The position numbers and the translations under genes are program-made. The notes under the pieces are model-generated. The model was not told the origin of the DNA, searched no databases, and saw only the letters and a list, made by a program, of their open reading frames with translations. A stretch of DNA of 64,000 nucleotides from NCBI GenBank assembly GCA_937920275.1, contig CALGVD010000029.1:17834-81833 (forward strand), given 5' to 3'. This document shows positions 1 through 8,356 of this stretch, in pieces. The number at the start of each line of letters is the position of its first letter. The first letter of the stretch is position 1. The stretch comes from an uncultured Pseudomonadota bacterium. GTDB lineage: Bacteria > Pseudomonadota > Gammaproteobacteria > Steroidobacterales > Steroidobacteraceae.

Positions 1-460
1 GGACCTCCCAACGCGCTGCTGCGGCAGCGATGAGCATCGCCCTTGTGCTCGCTCCGGCCCGGCGCATCACATCCCCGTAGCTGCTGATCGAATCGCTGCT
101 CGCGGTACGATGACGGCCGGTCGCGGGATGGCGGAAGGCGTCATCGCCGCTCGGCAGGTGGATCACGACCTGCGCCCAGTCGGCGTCCAGTTCCTCGGCG
201 AGGATCTTGGCGAGACCGTCGTGCGTCCCCTGCCCCATCTCCGACTGTGGCCCGGTGATGTGCACCACGCCGTCCGCTGCGATCGTCAGGAACACGCTGA
301 AGCGGGCACGGATCGCGGCATCCGAGACGCTGCTCGGTGCCAGCACCTCGGCGTGAGCGGAACCTGTCCTCACGCCCAACCACAATCCCCCGGCGGTGAG
401 TGTAGCCGTCTGCAGGAATCGGCGCCGCGCAAGCGAGTCAGGTGTCGTTGACCGGGCCAT
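1..460 (-). CDS. Molybdenum hydroxylase large subunit (isoquinoline 1-oxidoreductase beta / aldehyde oxidase type), 5' part only
   Basis: Partial gene: the start is in the window but the frame runs off the left edge after 153 codons, so the ORF track missed it. The protein begins MARSTTPDSLARRRFLQTAT, a twin-arginine signal followed by a hydrophobic stretch (about residues 12-36), and then carries the N-terminal motif of molybdopterin-binding subunits, GPQSEMGQGTHDGLAKILAEE, near residues 70-90. Members of this family hydroxylate N-heteroaromatics or oxidise aldehydes, working with a 2Fe-2S subunit and often a cytochrome; those partners are not in view. GAGGAG sits about 8 bases before the ATG. 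It lies 3 bases downstream of the amidase gene on the same strand, so the two are probably co-transcribed. The substrate cannot be told from this fragment. Confidence 0.85.
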   Translation of the reverse strand, partial: MARSTTPDSLARRRFLQTATLTAGGLWLGVRTGSAHAEVLAPSSVSDAAIRARFSVFLTIAADGVVHITGPQSEMGQGTHDGLAKILAEELDADWAQVVIHLPSGDDAFRHPATGRHRTASSDSISSYGDVMRRAGASTRAMLIAAAAARWEV

Positions 461-463
461 TTT

Positions 464-1111
464 TTAAGCTCCTCGAAGTTGCTGTAACGCAGTCTGCTGC
501 CGCCCCTTCATCCAGGCCTCGGCCTTCGCACGATCGATGATGTCGGCATAACGACGCCCCACATCCCGCAGCGTGTCCTCGTGGGGACCGGCTTCGGCGT
601 CGCCACAACAGTCCGCCACCACCTGGACACGCAATCCGTAGGAGAACGCATCGATGATCGTGGCGCGCACGCAGCCGCTGGTGGTGCAGCCCGTCACGAA
701 CACGGTGTCGATCCCTTCACGCACGAGATAGCTGATCAGCGGCGTGTGGAAGAACATCGACGGACCGTTCTTGCAGTAGGTGAAATCGGTCGGGTCGAAG
801 ATCTTCGGATCCATCTCCGTACAAGGATGGCCGTAGAAGAACTCGCGACGGACCGCGCCGACCTTCCAGAGCGGCATGTCACGCGTGCTGCAGTAGGCGG
901 TGTAGCACGCGGCGACCGGTAAGCCTGCAGCCCGCGCCACTTTCAAAAAATCGGCTGTCTCGTCACGCGCACGATGTAGACGCTCCAAGCCGCCGAGCTC
1001 GTAACGCGGATCGGTGAACGCCAGTTGCCAGTCGACCACCAGGACCGCGGCACGGTTGCCGAAGCCGATGTCACCGCTCGAGTAGCCGACTTGCCGATAT
1101 CTGTCGTCCAT
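464..1111 (-). CDS. Isochorismatase-family cysteine hydrolase (N-carbamoylsarcosine amidase-like)
   Basis: About 215 residues from the start chosen here. The isochorismatase-fold triad is visible: Asp in VLVVDWQLAF, Lys in YCKNGPSMFF and the nucleophilic Cys in TGCTTSGCVRAT. The stretch after the Cys (CCGDAEAGPHEDTL..YADI) resembles N-carbamoylsarcosine amidohydrolases, which split a carbamoyl or amide C-N bond; this is family knowledge and the substrate is unproven. I use the ATG at 1111, preceded by GGGAG, instead of the ORF-track start at 1153, because the longer version would read through a rho-independent terminator. The molybdenum hydroxylase follows after 3 bases. A paralogue lies at 7697-8356. 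Confidence 0.85.
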   Translation of the reverse strand: MDDRYRQVGYSSGDIGFGNRAAVLVVDWQLAFTDPRYELGGLERLHRARDETADFLKVARAAGLPVAACYTAYCSTRDMPLWKVGAVRREFFYGHPCTEMDPKIFDPTDFTYCKNGPSMFFHTPLISYLVREGIDTVFVTGCTTSGCVRATIIDAFSYGLRVQVVADCCGDAEAGPHEDTLRDVGRRYADIIDRAKAEAWMKGRQQTALQQLRGA

Positions 1112-1136
1112 CCGTCGCTCCCGAGCGCTCGATGTC

Positions 1137-1168
1137 AAAAAAAATCCCCGCACCTTGCGGAGCGGGGA
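1137..1168 (-). terminator. Rho-independent terminator after hyuB
   Basis: Read on the minus strand: stem CCCCGC / GCGGGG, with part of the loop also able to pair, followed at once by a run of eight T after one A. It closes the aldolase-hyuA-hyuB transcript and lies inside the falsely extended N-terminus of the next ORF. Confidence 0.9.
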
Positions 1169-1195
1169 CCGGTGTCATCACCCGCAGGCACGCCC

Positions 1196-3175
1196 TTAGG
1201 CGGCCTTGCGGCGTTTCTTCTTCGTGGCCACGCTCTTGGTGGCGAGGCTCTTGTTGGCAAGCTTCTTCGCCGCCAGTTCCTTCGCCAACAGGGCCTCCGC
1301 CGCGACCTTCGCCCACTTGGTGAAGACCGGCGTACGCGGCGGCTCGAAGCCCGTCTCGGCCTTGCAGCGCGCCTTGAGCTCTTCGATGGACTCGAAGCCA
1401 CGGTCGAAGATCTTCTTCGGCCCGCGCTTGGCACGCATCTCGTCACGCAGGGCGACCGTGGCGGCGTCGTTGACCTTACCGGCAGCGGATACCACCACGC
1501 CGTAACGCCGTGCGCCAGCAGCCGTCACCAAGCCCGCCGCCACATCGAACGCCACCTGTTCGGTCGCACGCTCGAGCGGATCGCCCCAACCGCCACCGCC
1601 CCAGGTGTCAGCGATCAGCAGATCGCCGGCCTCGACCTTGACGTGATCGATCTTGGAGGGCAGCAGCGACTCGGTGCCGTCCGCGCGTTGCAGGAGCTTG
1701 CGGCTGCGGGCGCCCGGCTCGCCGCCGTTCGCACCCCAAGGATAGGTGAGCCAACGATCGTCGTGGATCGAGATCTCGCCGGGTTCGAGGAAGCGGTAGC
1801 CGATCCGCAGCCCGTTGCCACCACGGTTCTTGCCGGCGCCGCCGGTGTCCGAGATGGTCTCGTAGATGTCGATGCGCAACGGGAAATAGCTCTCGAGGAA
1901 CTCGTTCGGCACATTGGTGAACGAAGGCCAGAGCGAGTGTCCGTCCGGGCCATCACCGAAGGGTTTGCCCGGGATGCCGCCGAAGGTGATCTGGTAGAGC
2001 TGATACCACTCGCCGTTCTTGTCGTATCCCGAGTACATGAAGTGCGGGCTGTCCGAGAAGCCGGCGCCACACATGAAGTCCGGGTTGCCCTGACCGAGCA
2101 GACCCGCAAGGATGTCGAAGATGCGGCCGAGCGCGTGGGTGCGGCAGGAGAGCGCGGCAGGCTTCAGAGGCTTGAGCAGGCTTCCCGGCGGGATACGCAC
2201 TTCCATGAGGTCGTAGAAGCCGTCGTTGAAGAGGATCTGCGGGTCGAAGACCATGATCATGTAGATGCCGGCGAACATCTTGAACATCTCTTCGTTCAAC
2301 AAGAAGTTGATCGAAGAGATCGACTGCGGGTCGGTACCCGCGAAGTCGAAGATGCACTTGTCACCCTCGCGCCACATCGCACACTTGATGCGGTAGGGGC
2401 CCATGTTCAGACCGTCATCGCAGATGTAGTCCTCGAAGAACTGCTTGGTCTCCGGGACGTTCTGGCGGATCAGCACACGCATCGCCCGCTTGTTGCGCTC
2501 GAGCATGGCGTCCATCGCCGAATAGAGCACATCGTCACCGAAACGCTCGGCGATCTCGATGCAACGGGCGGCCGCGGTGCGCAGAGCCGCCGTGATCGCG
2601 TTGAAATCCGACAGGTTCCATTCCGGCAAGCGGCAGTTGTGCAGGACGACGCGCAGCACATCCTCGTTGAGTTTGCCTGCCTTGAAGATCTTGGTGGGCG
2701 GGACGACGATCCCGTCCTCGTAGATCGTGGTGCCGTCGGTCGGCAGCGATCCCGGGACCTTGCCGCCCACATCCGTCATGTGACCGAACATCGCCGACCA
2801 GGCGATGATGCGGCCGCCGCGATAGACCGGCATCAGCATGAGCCAGTCGTTGGCGTGGCTGATCGCGCCGTTGACCGAGTACGGGTCGGAGGTGAGGAAG
2901 ATGTCGCCCTCTTCCACCGTGCCGTCGTAACCCTGCATGAAGCCCCAGATGAACGAACCGAACTGCCCGACGACCATCTTGCCGTCGGTGTTGGCGATCA
3001 TCGGGAACTCGTCATGCTGCTCGCGGATACCGGGCGACATCGCCGTCCGGAAGAGCACGGTGTCCATCTCGTAGCGCGCATTACGGAGCGCGCTCTCGAT
3101 GATGTCGATGGTGACGGTGTCGACCTTCGTCTTCTTGAAGGGCTTCTTGTTGCGCTGGATGATCGTTGCGGGCAT
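1196..3175 (-). CDS. hyuB: Hydantoinase/oxoprolinase family protein, subunit B
   Basis: 659 residues from the ATG at 3175 (MPATIIQRNKK), four bases after the hyuA stop; the track start at 3259 would overlap hyuA and adds a non-family leader. The family hallmark GDIFLTSDPYSVNGAISHANDW lies near residues 90-115. HyuA and HyuB together form ATP-dependent enzymes such as N-methylhydantoinase, 5-oxoprolinase, caprolactamase and acetone/acetophenone carboxylases, so the fold is sure but the reaction is open. The C-terminus ends in an unusual Lys/Ala-rich tail of about 30 residues (AKELAAKKLANKSLATKS..) not needed for the fold. It is the last gene before a terminator. Confidence 0.9.
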   Translation of the reverse strand: MPATIIQRNKKPFKKTKVDTVTIDIIESALRNARYEMDTVLFRTAMSPGIREQHDEFPMIANTDGKMVVGQFGSFIWGFMQGYDGTVEEGDIFLTSDPYSVNGAISHANDWLMLMPVYRGGRIIAWSAMFGHMTDVGGKVPGSLPTDGTTIYEDGIVVPPTKIFKAGKLNEDVLRVVLHNCRLPEWNLSDFNAITAALRTAAARCIEIAERFGDDVLYSAMDAMLERNKRAMRVLIRQNVPETKQFFEDYICDDGLNMGPYRIKCAMWREGDKCIFDFAGTDPQSISSINFLLNEEMFKMFAGIYMIMVFDPQILFNDGFYDLMEVRIPPGSLLKPLKPAALSCRTHALGRIFDILAGLLGQGNPDFMCGAGFSDSPHFMYSGYDKNGEWYQLYQITFGGIPGKPFGDGPDGHSLWPSFTNVPNEFLESYFPLRIDIYETISDTGGAGKNRGGNGLRIGYRFLEPGEISIHDDRWLTYPWGANGGEPGARSRKLLQRADGTESLLPSKIDHVKVEAGDLLIADTWGGGGWGDPLERATEQVAFDVAAGLVTAAGARRYGVVVSAAGKVNDAATVALRDEMRAKRGPKKIFDRGFESIEELKARCKAETGFEPPRTPVFTKWAKVAAEALLAKELAAKKLANKSLATKSVATKKKRRKAA

Positions 3176-3179
3176 GGGA

Positions 3180-5270
3180 TCACTTCCTCTTGCCGGCGGC
3201 CTTCTTGGGCGCCTTGAAGTTATCGGGGTAGATGAGGATGCAACCGGACTTGTCCACATGGCCGGTGTGTTTCGGCAGGATGACCGAGGTGGAGTCCATC
3301 TCCATCACGATCGCCGGACCTCGGACCTTGTTGCCGGCTTTGAACTTGGCGCGGTCATAGACGATCGCATTGACGTCCTTGCCGTCCATGAAGGCCTTCT
3401 GCTTGCCGACGATCGCCGCCTTCGGATCAGTGCCGCCCTTGGCGAGCAAGGGACGCTTGATCTTGATGCCCTGGCCCTGGACGGCGGCGCGCAGCGTGAC
3501 GAGTTCGTGTTCACGCGGCAGCGTGAAAGTGAAGAGCCGCTTGTGCTCCGCGTCGAACTTGTCGGAGATCGCCTTCAATCCCTTCTTCTGGAGATCCCCG
3601 AGGTTCACCTCGACCGACAGGCGCAGGCCTTGGCCGTGGTAGCGCACATCCACTTGGTAGGTGGTGCTGATCTCCGACTTCTTGACGCCCTCGGCCTCGA
3701 TGCCCTTCGAGGCGTCGGTTGCGAGCCCCTTCAGGATCTTCTCGATCTCCTTGGCGGTGGTCTCGCTGAACTTGCGGACATAGGTGCGGGCACGCTCATC
3801 GCGCACCGCCGTGGTGGCATCACCCAACGCGCAGAGCACGCCAGGGCCGGGCGGGATGATCGACGGCCATGACCCGAGCAGACGCGACAGCGCGTTGGCA
3901 TGCAACGGACCCGCTCCACCGAAAGCGATCAGCGCGTACTCGCGGGGGTCATAGCCCTGTTCCACGGACACGAGGCGCAGCGCGCCGACCATGTTCTCGT
4001 TGACGATGTTGTAGATGCCTTGCGCCGCTTGCCGGGTGTTGAGCCCGAGCGCATCGCCGATCTTCTTGACGGCTGCCATGGCAAGCGAGCGGTCGAGGAC
4101 CATGTCACCGCCGAGTTTCTGCATCTCGGGCAGATAGCCGAGGACGATGTTCGCATCGGCCACCGTAGGCTCCGTACCGCCGCGGTTGTAGGCAGCCGGG
4201 CCCGGGTCGGCGCCCGCCGACTGCGGTCCGACGCGCAGCGCCTTGGTGAGCTCAGGGACGTGGGCGATCGAACCGCCACCTGCGCCGACGGTGCGGATAT
4301 CGACGGAGGAGGCGCGCACGGTGACATCGCCGACCGTCGTCTCACGACGCAAGCGAGGCTGACCACCGCTGATGAGGGCGACGTCGGTCGAGGTGCCACC
4401 GACATCCACGGTCAGCAGATTCGGGAATCCCGCCTGCACGGCGACCCAAAGCGCGCCGGTGACGCCGCCCGCAGGGCCGGACATCAGCAGGTTGACCGGG
4501 AACTCCGCGGCTGACGAGGCCGACGCGAGACCACCGTCCGACCGAAGGATGTGCAGCTTGGCGTTCTTGGCGACCTTGGCGAGTTTGTCCTTGAGGTTGC
4601 GGACATAGCGGTCGACGCGCGGACGGACATAGGAATTCGCGACCGTGGTGACGGTGCGCTCGTACTCTTGCATCTCCGGGACGACATCGGACGACAGCGA
4701 GACCGGCGTATCCGGCAACTCCTCGATCGCGATCTCGCGCACCCGCTGCTCATGCGCCGGATTGGCGAAGGAATTGATTAGGGAGACGGTGAGCGCTTCG
4801 ATCTTCTGCACCTTGAGGGTCCGCAGGCTCTTGCGCAGCGCCTCCTCGTCGAGACCGCGCACGACTTCACCCTTTGCGCTCACGCGTTCGTCCGCTTCGA
4901 TGGTGCAGGCGAGCGGCGCCATCGGCAGGGACTTGTTGTAGATGATCCAACCGCCGAGACCACCCGGGACGTAGGAGCGCGCGATCTGCAGCACCTGCCG
5001 GTAGCCTTTGGTGGTGACCAAGCCGACCCGGGCGCCGGTGCCGGTGAGCACCGTGTTGGTGGCGACGGTCGTGCCGTGCATCACATGGTCGATGATCTGC
5101 GGGTCGATGCCCGCACGCTCACAGACGCGGAGGATGCCGTTGAGCACGCCGATCGATTGATCGGCCGGCGTGGAGGGGACCTTGGCGGACCAGGTCTTCC
5201 CCGTTTTTTCGTGGACCAGCAGCAGATCTGTGAACGTGCCGCCGACATCTACACCCAGACGATATGACAT
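3180..5270 (-). CDS. hyuA: Hydantoinase/oxoprolinase family protein, subunit A
   Basis: 696 residues, the usual size for HyuA. It shows the ASKHA-type nucleotide-binding motifs: GVDVGGTFTDLLLV at the N-terminus, HGTTVATNTVL near residue 65, GPAGGVTGA and DVGGTSTDVALI near residues 265-300, and GAGGGSIAH. HyuA is the ATP-binding partner of HyuB, activating a lactam, hydantoin or ketone substrate by phosphorylation. The ATG at 5270 has AGGGGGG just upstream. Like HyuB it ends in a basic Lys/Ala tail (APKKAAGKRK). It is 119 bases downstream of the HMG-CoA-lyase-like gene and probably in the same transcript. Confidence 0.92.
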   Translation of the reverse strand: MSYRLGVDVGGTFTDLLLVHEKTGKTWSAKVPSTPADQSIGVLNGILRVCERAGIDPQIIDHVMHGTTVATNTVLTGTGARVGLVTTKGYRQVLQIARSYVPGGLGGWIIYNKSLPMAPLACTIEADERVSAKGEVVRGLDEEALRKSLRTLKVQKIEALTVSLINSFANPAHEQRVREIAIEELPDTPVSLSSDVVPEMQEYERTVTTVANSYVRPRVDRYVRNLKDKLAKVAKNAKLHILRSDGGLASASSAAEFPVNLLMSGPAGGVTGALWVAVQAGFPNLLTVDVGGTSTDVALISGGQPRLRRETTVGDVTVRASSVDIRTVGAGGGSIAHVPELTKALRVGPQSAGADPGPAAYNRGGTEPTVADANIVLGYLPEMQKLGGDMVLDRSLAMAAVKKIGDALGLNTRQAAQGIYNIVNENMVGALRLVSVEQGYDPREYALIAFGGAGPLHANALSRLLGSWPSIIPPGPGVLCALGDATTAVRDERARTYVRKFSETTAKEIEKILKGLATDASKGIEAEGVKKSEISTTYQVDVRYHGQGLRLSVEVNLGDLQKKGLKAISDKFDAEHKRLFTFTLPREHELVTLRAAVQGQGIKIKRPLLAKGGTDPKAAIVGKQKAFMDGKDVNAIVYDRAKFKAGNKVRGPAIVMEMDSTSVILPKHTGHVDKSGCILIYPDNFKAPKKAAGKRK

Positions 5271-5329
5271 GCGCCCCCCTTGGGCTCTCGTTGCAGTGAG
5301 AAGTACCGAGTATCCAGCCTAGCGGCCGC

Positions 5330-5344
5330 CCACGCAATGCGTGG
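5330..5344. repeat. 15-bp palindrome upstream of hyuA
   Basis: CCACGCA-A-TGCGTGG, seven perfect base pairs around one base, lies in the 119-base gap between the aldolase stop and the hyuA start. It could be an operator or a small RNA hairpin; no T run follows it, so it is not a convincing terminator. Confidence 0.5.
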
Positions 5345-5389
5345 CCGTCCGCATGACTTGAGATATCGAGGCAGACCGTCGCGTAGCGG

Positions 5390-6301
5390 TCAGACCGCGC
5401 GCGCGGCCGCCGGAAAATTGCCCGCCTTCAGCAGCATCCCCGGGACGGTCCGTCCCAAGGTCTGCTGCAACCATTCGCCGGTCGCGAGGAGCCGATCGAG
5501 ATCCACGCCCGTGGCGATACCGGAGCGCTCGAGCAGATAGACCAGATCCTCGGTCGGGATGTTGCCGGTCGCCGCCGGCGCGAAGGGGCAGCCGCCGATA
5601 CCGCCTGCGCTCGCATCGAGCGTCACCGCACCCGCCTCGACCGCCGCATAGGCGTTGGCCAGACCGGTGTTGCGTGTGTTGTGGAAATGACCGCGCAGCC
5701 GGAAACCGGGCAGCGCTTCACGGGCTCGGCCGAAGACTTCCGCGACCTGAGCCGGGACGCCGACGCCGATGGTGTCGGCGAACGCGATCTCGTAGGGCCC
5801 CGCCTCGGCGACCCGTCGAGCGATGTCGATGACCCGCTCGACGGGGACCTCGCCTTCGAAGGGGCAGCCGAACGAGGCGCCGATCGTGATGGTCGGGCGC
5901 AACCCTGCCGCATTGGCCTCGCGCGCGATCTCAAGCCACGCAGCGATGGATTCATCGGTGCTGACGCCCTGGTTGCGGCGGTTGAAGGTGTCGCTTGCGA
6001 CCACCGCCATGCCGATCTCGTTGCAACCGGCGGCAGCAGCACGCTCGTAGCCACGGCGATTGAGCACCAAGCCGATGAAGTGGACGCCCTCGCGTCTACG
6101 AAGACCGCTGAGCACCGCTTCCGCATCCGCCATCTGGGGGACCTTCTTCGGATTCACGAAGCTCGAGACTTCGATCCGGCGCAGACCTGCATCGAACAGT
6201 CGTTCGATGAACTCGATCTTGGCGGCCGTCGGGAACACCCCGGGTTCGCTCTGTAGGCCATCACGCGGGCCGACCTCGACGATCTCGACACTCGCGGTCA
6301 T
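5390..6301 (-). CDS. mvaB: Hydroxymethylglutaryl-CoA lyase family protein
   Basis: 303 residues, normal for bacterial HMG-CoA lyases. The HMGL-like TIM barrel motifs are present: EVGPRDGLQSE at residues 8-18, IEVSSFVNPKKVPQM near 44-58, the metal-binding GHFHNTRNTG near 205, and the catalytic glycine-rich loop GGIGGCPFAPAATGN with its Cys. The family cleaves 3-hydroxy-3-methylglutaryl-CoA to acetyl-CoA and acetoacetate; here, beside hyuAB and a CoA-transferase, it could act on another 3-hydroxyacyl-CoA. First gene of the leftward transcript, divergent from the CoA-transferase. Symbol given for family resemblance, not for proven substrate. Confidence 0.88.
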   Translation of the reverse strand: MTASVEIVEVGPRDGLQSEPGVFPTAAKIEFIERLFDAGLRRIEVSSFVNPKKVPQMADAEAVLSGLRRREGVHFIGLVLNRRGYERAAAAGCNEIGMAVVASDTFNRRNQGVSTDESIAAWLEIAREANAAGLRPTITIGASFGCPFEGEVPVERVIDIARRVAEAGPYEIAFADTIGVGVPAQVAEVFGRAREALPGFRLRGHFHNTRNTGLANAYAAVEAGAVTLDASAGGIGGCPFAPAATGNIPTEDLVYLLERSGIATGVDLDRLLATGEWLQQTLGRTVPGMLLKAGNFPAAARAV

Positions 6302-6417
6302 GGGCGTTCCTCGTAGATCAAGAGATGGGCAGATGGGTGACGCGCAGTTGGCTCAGTAGACGCGCCCGTAGTTTAGTCCATCCTGTCGGTGATGCGCCCC
6401 CGGGGGACTGGGCCACC

Positions 6418-6446
6418 TTGACCCGCGACGATGTGGTGGGTACAAA
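6418..6446 (+). promoter_or_regulatory. Sigma-70-type promoter for the CoA-transferase operon
   Basis: TTGACC, a 17-base spacer, then TACAAA, in the 176-base divergent gap; the start point would be near 6453, about 25 bases before the ATG at 6478. Read from sequence only. Confidence 0.55.
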
Positions 6447-6477
6447 CGCGAGCGTCTGTCACCGTCAGGAGTACTGC

Positions 6478-7692
6478 ATGTCCGCCGACCCGAAATTCAA
6501 ACATGGTCCGTTGTCCGATCTGCGGGTGATCGAGATGGGGACGCTGTTGGCCGGACCGTTCTGTGGCCAGCTGCTCGGCGACATGGGCGCGGAGGTCATC
6601 AAGATCGAACCGCCGGGTCAGGGCGACCCGCTGCGGGTGTGGGGCCGTCAGAAAGCCGGGGAGCCGTCCCTCTGGTGGCCGGTGGTCGCCCGCAACAAAA
6701 AAGCCATCACTCTCGACATGCGGCAAGAAGACGGACAGAGCATTCTCAAGGACTTAGTGAAGAATGCTGATTTTTTACTTGAGAACTTCAGGCCCGGGAC
6801 CTTGGAGAAATGGAACTGCGGTTACGAGGAACTCTCCCGCATCAACCCGCGGCTGATCATGATCCGGGTCTCCGGCTATGGCCAATCCGGCCCCTATTCC
6901 CACCGCGCCGGGTTCGGTGCGATCGGCGAGGCCATGGGCGGCATGCGCTATGTGGTCGGCGATCCGTCGACCCCGCCGTCACGGATGGGTATCAGCATCG
7001 GCGATGAACTGGCGGCGACCTTCGCTTGCCTCGGCGCCCTCTCCGCCCTGCACTATCGCGAGCGCACCGGTCGCGGGCAGGTGGTCGATTCAGCGCTCTA
7101 TGAAGCGGTGCTGGCGATGATGGAGTCGCTGATCACCGAGTACGACAAAACCGGCTTCATCCGCGAGCGCACCGGCGCGATCCTTCCGAACGTCGCACCG
7201 TCCAATGTCTACAAGACACTCGATGGCCTCGTGCTGATCGCCGCCAACCAGGACACCGTCTTCGCGCGCCTGTGCGAGGCGATGGAACAACGGGAATGGC
7301 CGAAAGATCCGCGCTTCGTCAATCATCAAGCCCGCGGCACCCACCAGCGCTTGCTCGACGGGCTGATCGAGGCCTGGACCCAGACGCTGACCACCCGCGA
7401 AGTGCTCGAATCGATGGACAAACACGGGGTGCCTGCGGGGTTGATCTATCGTGCGCCCGACATGCTCGAGGATCCGCACTTCAAGGCCCGCCAAGCCATC
7501 GTCACCACCCAGCACCCCTACTTCGGCGACCTCAAGATGCAGAATGTCGCGCCGAAGCTCTCCGAATCACCCGGTGGGATCCGCTCCGCCGCGCCGACGG
7601 CGCTCGGCGAACACAACGACGAGATCTACAGCCGGATCTTGGGGTATACCGCTGAACGATTGGCCGCCCTGCGCGCTGCAAAAGTGATCTGA
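6478..7692 (+). CDS. Class III CoA-transferase (CaiB/BaiF family)
   Basis: 404 residues from the ATG at 6478, which is preceded by CAGGAG with ideal spacing; the track ORF adds 51 upstream codons covering the promoter gap. Typical family features are the N-terminal LRVIEMGTLLAGPFCGQLLGDMGAEVIKIEPP, the segment ENFRPGTLEKW, and the catalytic Asp in GRGQVVDSALYEA near residue 205. These enzymes move CoA from an acyl-CoA donor (often succinyl-CoA or formyl-CoA) to a carboxylic acid through a glutathione-independent anhydride at the Asp. Its place beside an HMG-CoA-lyase-like gene and two amidases suggests CoA activation of the acid made after ring opening. Confidence 0.92.
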   Translation: MSADPKFKHGPLSDLRVIEMGTLLAGPFCGQLLGDMGAEVIKIEPPGQGDPLRVWGRQKAGEPSLWWPVVARNKKAITLDMRQEDGQSILKDLVKNADFLLENFRPGTLEKWNCGYEELSRINPRLIMIRVSGYGQSGPYSHRAGFGAIGEAMGGMRYVVGDPSTPPSRMGISIGDELAATFACLGALSALHYRERTGRGQVVDSALYEAVLAMMESLITEYDKTGFIRERTGAILPNVAPSNVYKTLDGLVLIAANQDTVFARLCEAMEQREWPKDPRFVNHQARGTHQRLLDGLIEAWTQTLTTREVLESMDKHGVPAGLIYRAPDMLEDPHFKARQAIVTTQHPYFGDLKMQNVAPKLSESPGGIRSAAPTALGEHNDEIYSRILGYTAERLAALRAAKVI

Positions 7693-7696
7693 CCCG

Positions 7697-8356
7697 ATGA
7701 ACGAATCACTGGCTGACAACTACGCCCGCGGAGGCTTCGGGCAAGGGCTCGCTTGGGGGCGCCGCCCCGCGCTGCTGGTGATCGACTTCGTACAGGCCTA
7801 TCTCGTCCCCGGTTCCCCGCTCTACGCGGGAGTCGAGCAGACCCGAACGGATTGCGAGGTGTTGTTGCGGGCAGCGCGCGTGGCGGGCATCCCCATCGTC
7901 CACACCTCGGTCGCCTACCAACCGGGCGGCCGAGATGGTGGCGTGTTCTTCCGGAAAGTCCCAGCGCTCGCCTGTTTCGAGGCCGGTCGACACCCTGAGT
8001 TGGCGCAGTTCGCGAGCGGGCTTGAGCCGATCGCGGGGGAGACCCACATCATCAAGCAGTACGCCAGTGCGTTCTTCGGCACCCCCCTCGCCTCAACGCT
8101 GACGGCGCTCGGTGTCGACACGGTGCTGATCGCGGGCGTCTCCACCAGCGGCTGCGTACGGGCAAGCGCCGTCGATTGCTGCCAGCACGGTTTCGTCCCG
8201 GTCGTCGTCAGGGAGGCGGTCGGTGACCGCGCACCCGGCCCGCACGAGGCGAATCTCTTCGACCTGCAAGCCAAGTACGCCGAGGTCACGACCTTAGAGC
8301 GTGCGCGGCGGTACCTTGCCGAGCTGTCGCCCCCTCACCCGGATAAAATACCATGA
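7697..8356 (+). CDS. Isochorismatase-family cysteine hydrolase, second copy
   Basis: 219 residues. Triad residues are visible: Asp in LLVIDFVQAYL, Lys in HIIKQYASAFFGT, Cys in IAGVSTSGCVRAS. The motif VGDRAPGPHEANLFDLQAKYAEV is very like the end of N-carbamoylsarcosine amidohydrolases, more so than in the copy at 464-1111. It starts 4 bases after the CoA-transferase stop and overlaps the next gene by ATGA, so the three are one translationally coupled operon. It probably hydrolyses an amide or carbamoyl group of a small acid; the substrate is unknown. Confidence 0.87.
   Translation: MNESLADNYARGGFGQGLAWGRRPALLVIDFVQAYLVPGSPLYAGVEQTRTDCEVLLRAARVAGIPIVHTSVAYQPGGRDGGVFFRKVPALACFEAGRHPELAQFASGLEPIAGETHIIKQYASAFFGTPLASTLTALGVDTVLIAGVSTSGCVRASAVDCCQHGFVPVVVREAVGDRAPGPHEANLFDLQAKYAEVTTLERARRYLAELSPPHPDKIP

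Noticed and set aside
1112-1153. Longer start for the amidase gene at 1153
   Set aside because: The added codons read through the terminator of hyuB and have no ribosome binding site; MDDRYRQ at 1111 has GGGAG upstream.
1025-3217. 730-residue plus-strand ORF over hyuB
   Set aside because: It is the antisense shadow of hyuB, rich in Arg/Val/Asp/His as expected from a GC-rich opposite strand, and has no recognisable domain.
6397-6406. CCCCCGGGGG palindrome in the divergent gap
   Set aside because: Simple low-complexity palindrome without other support as an operator.
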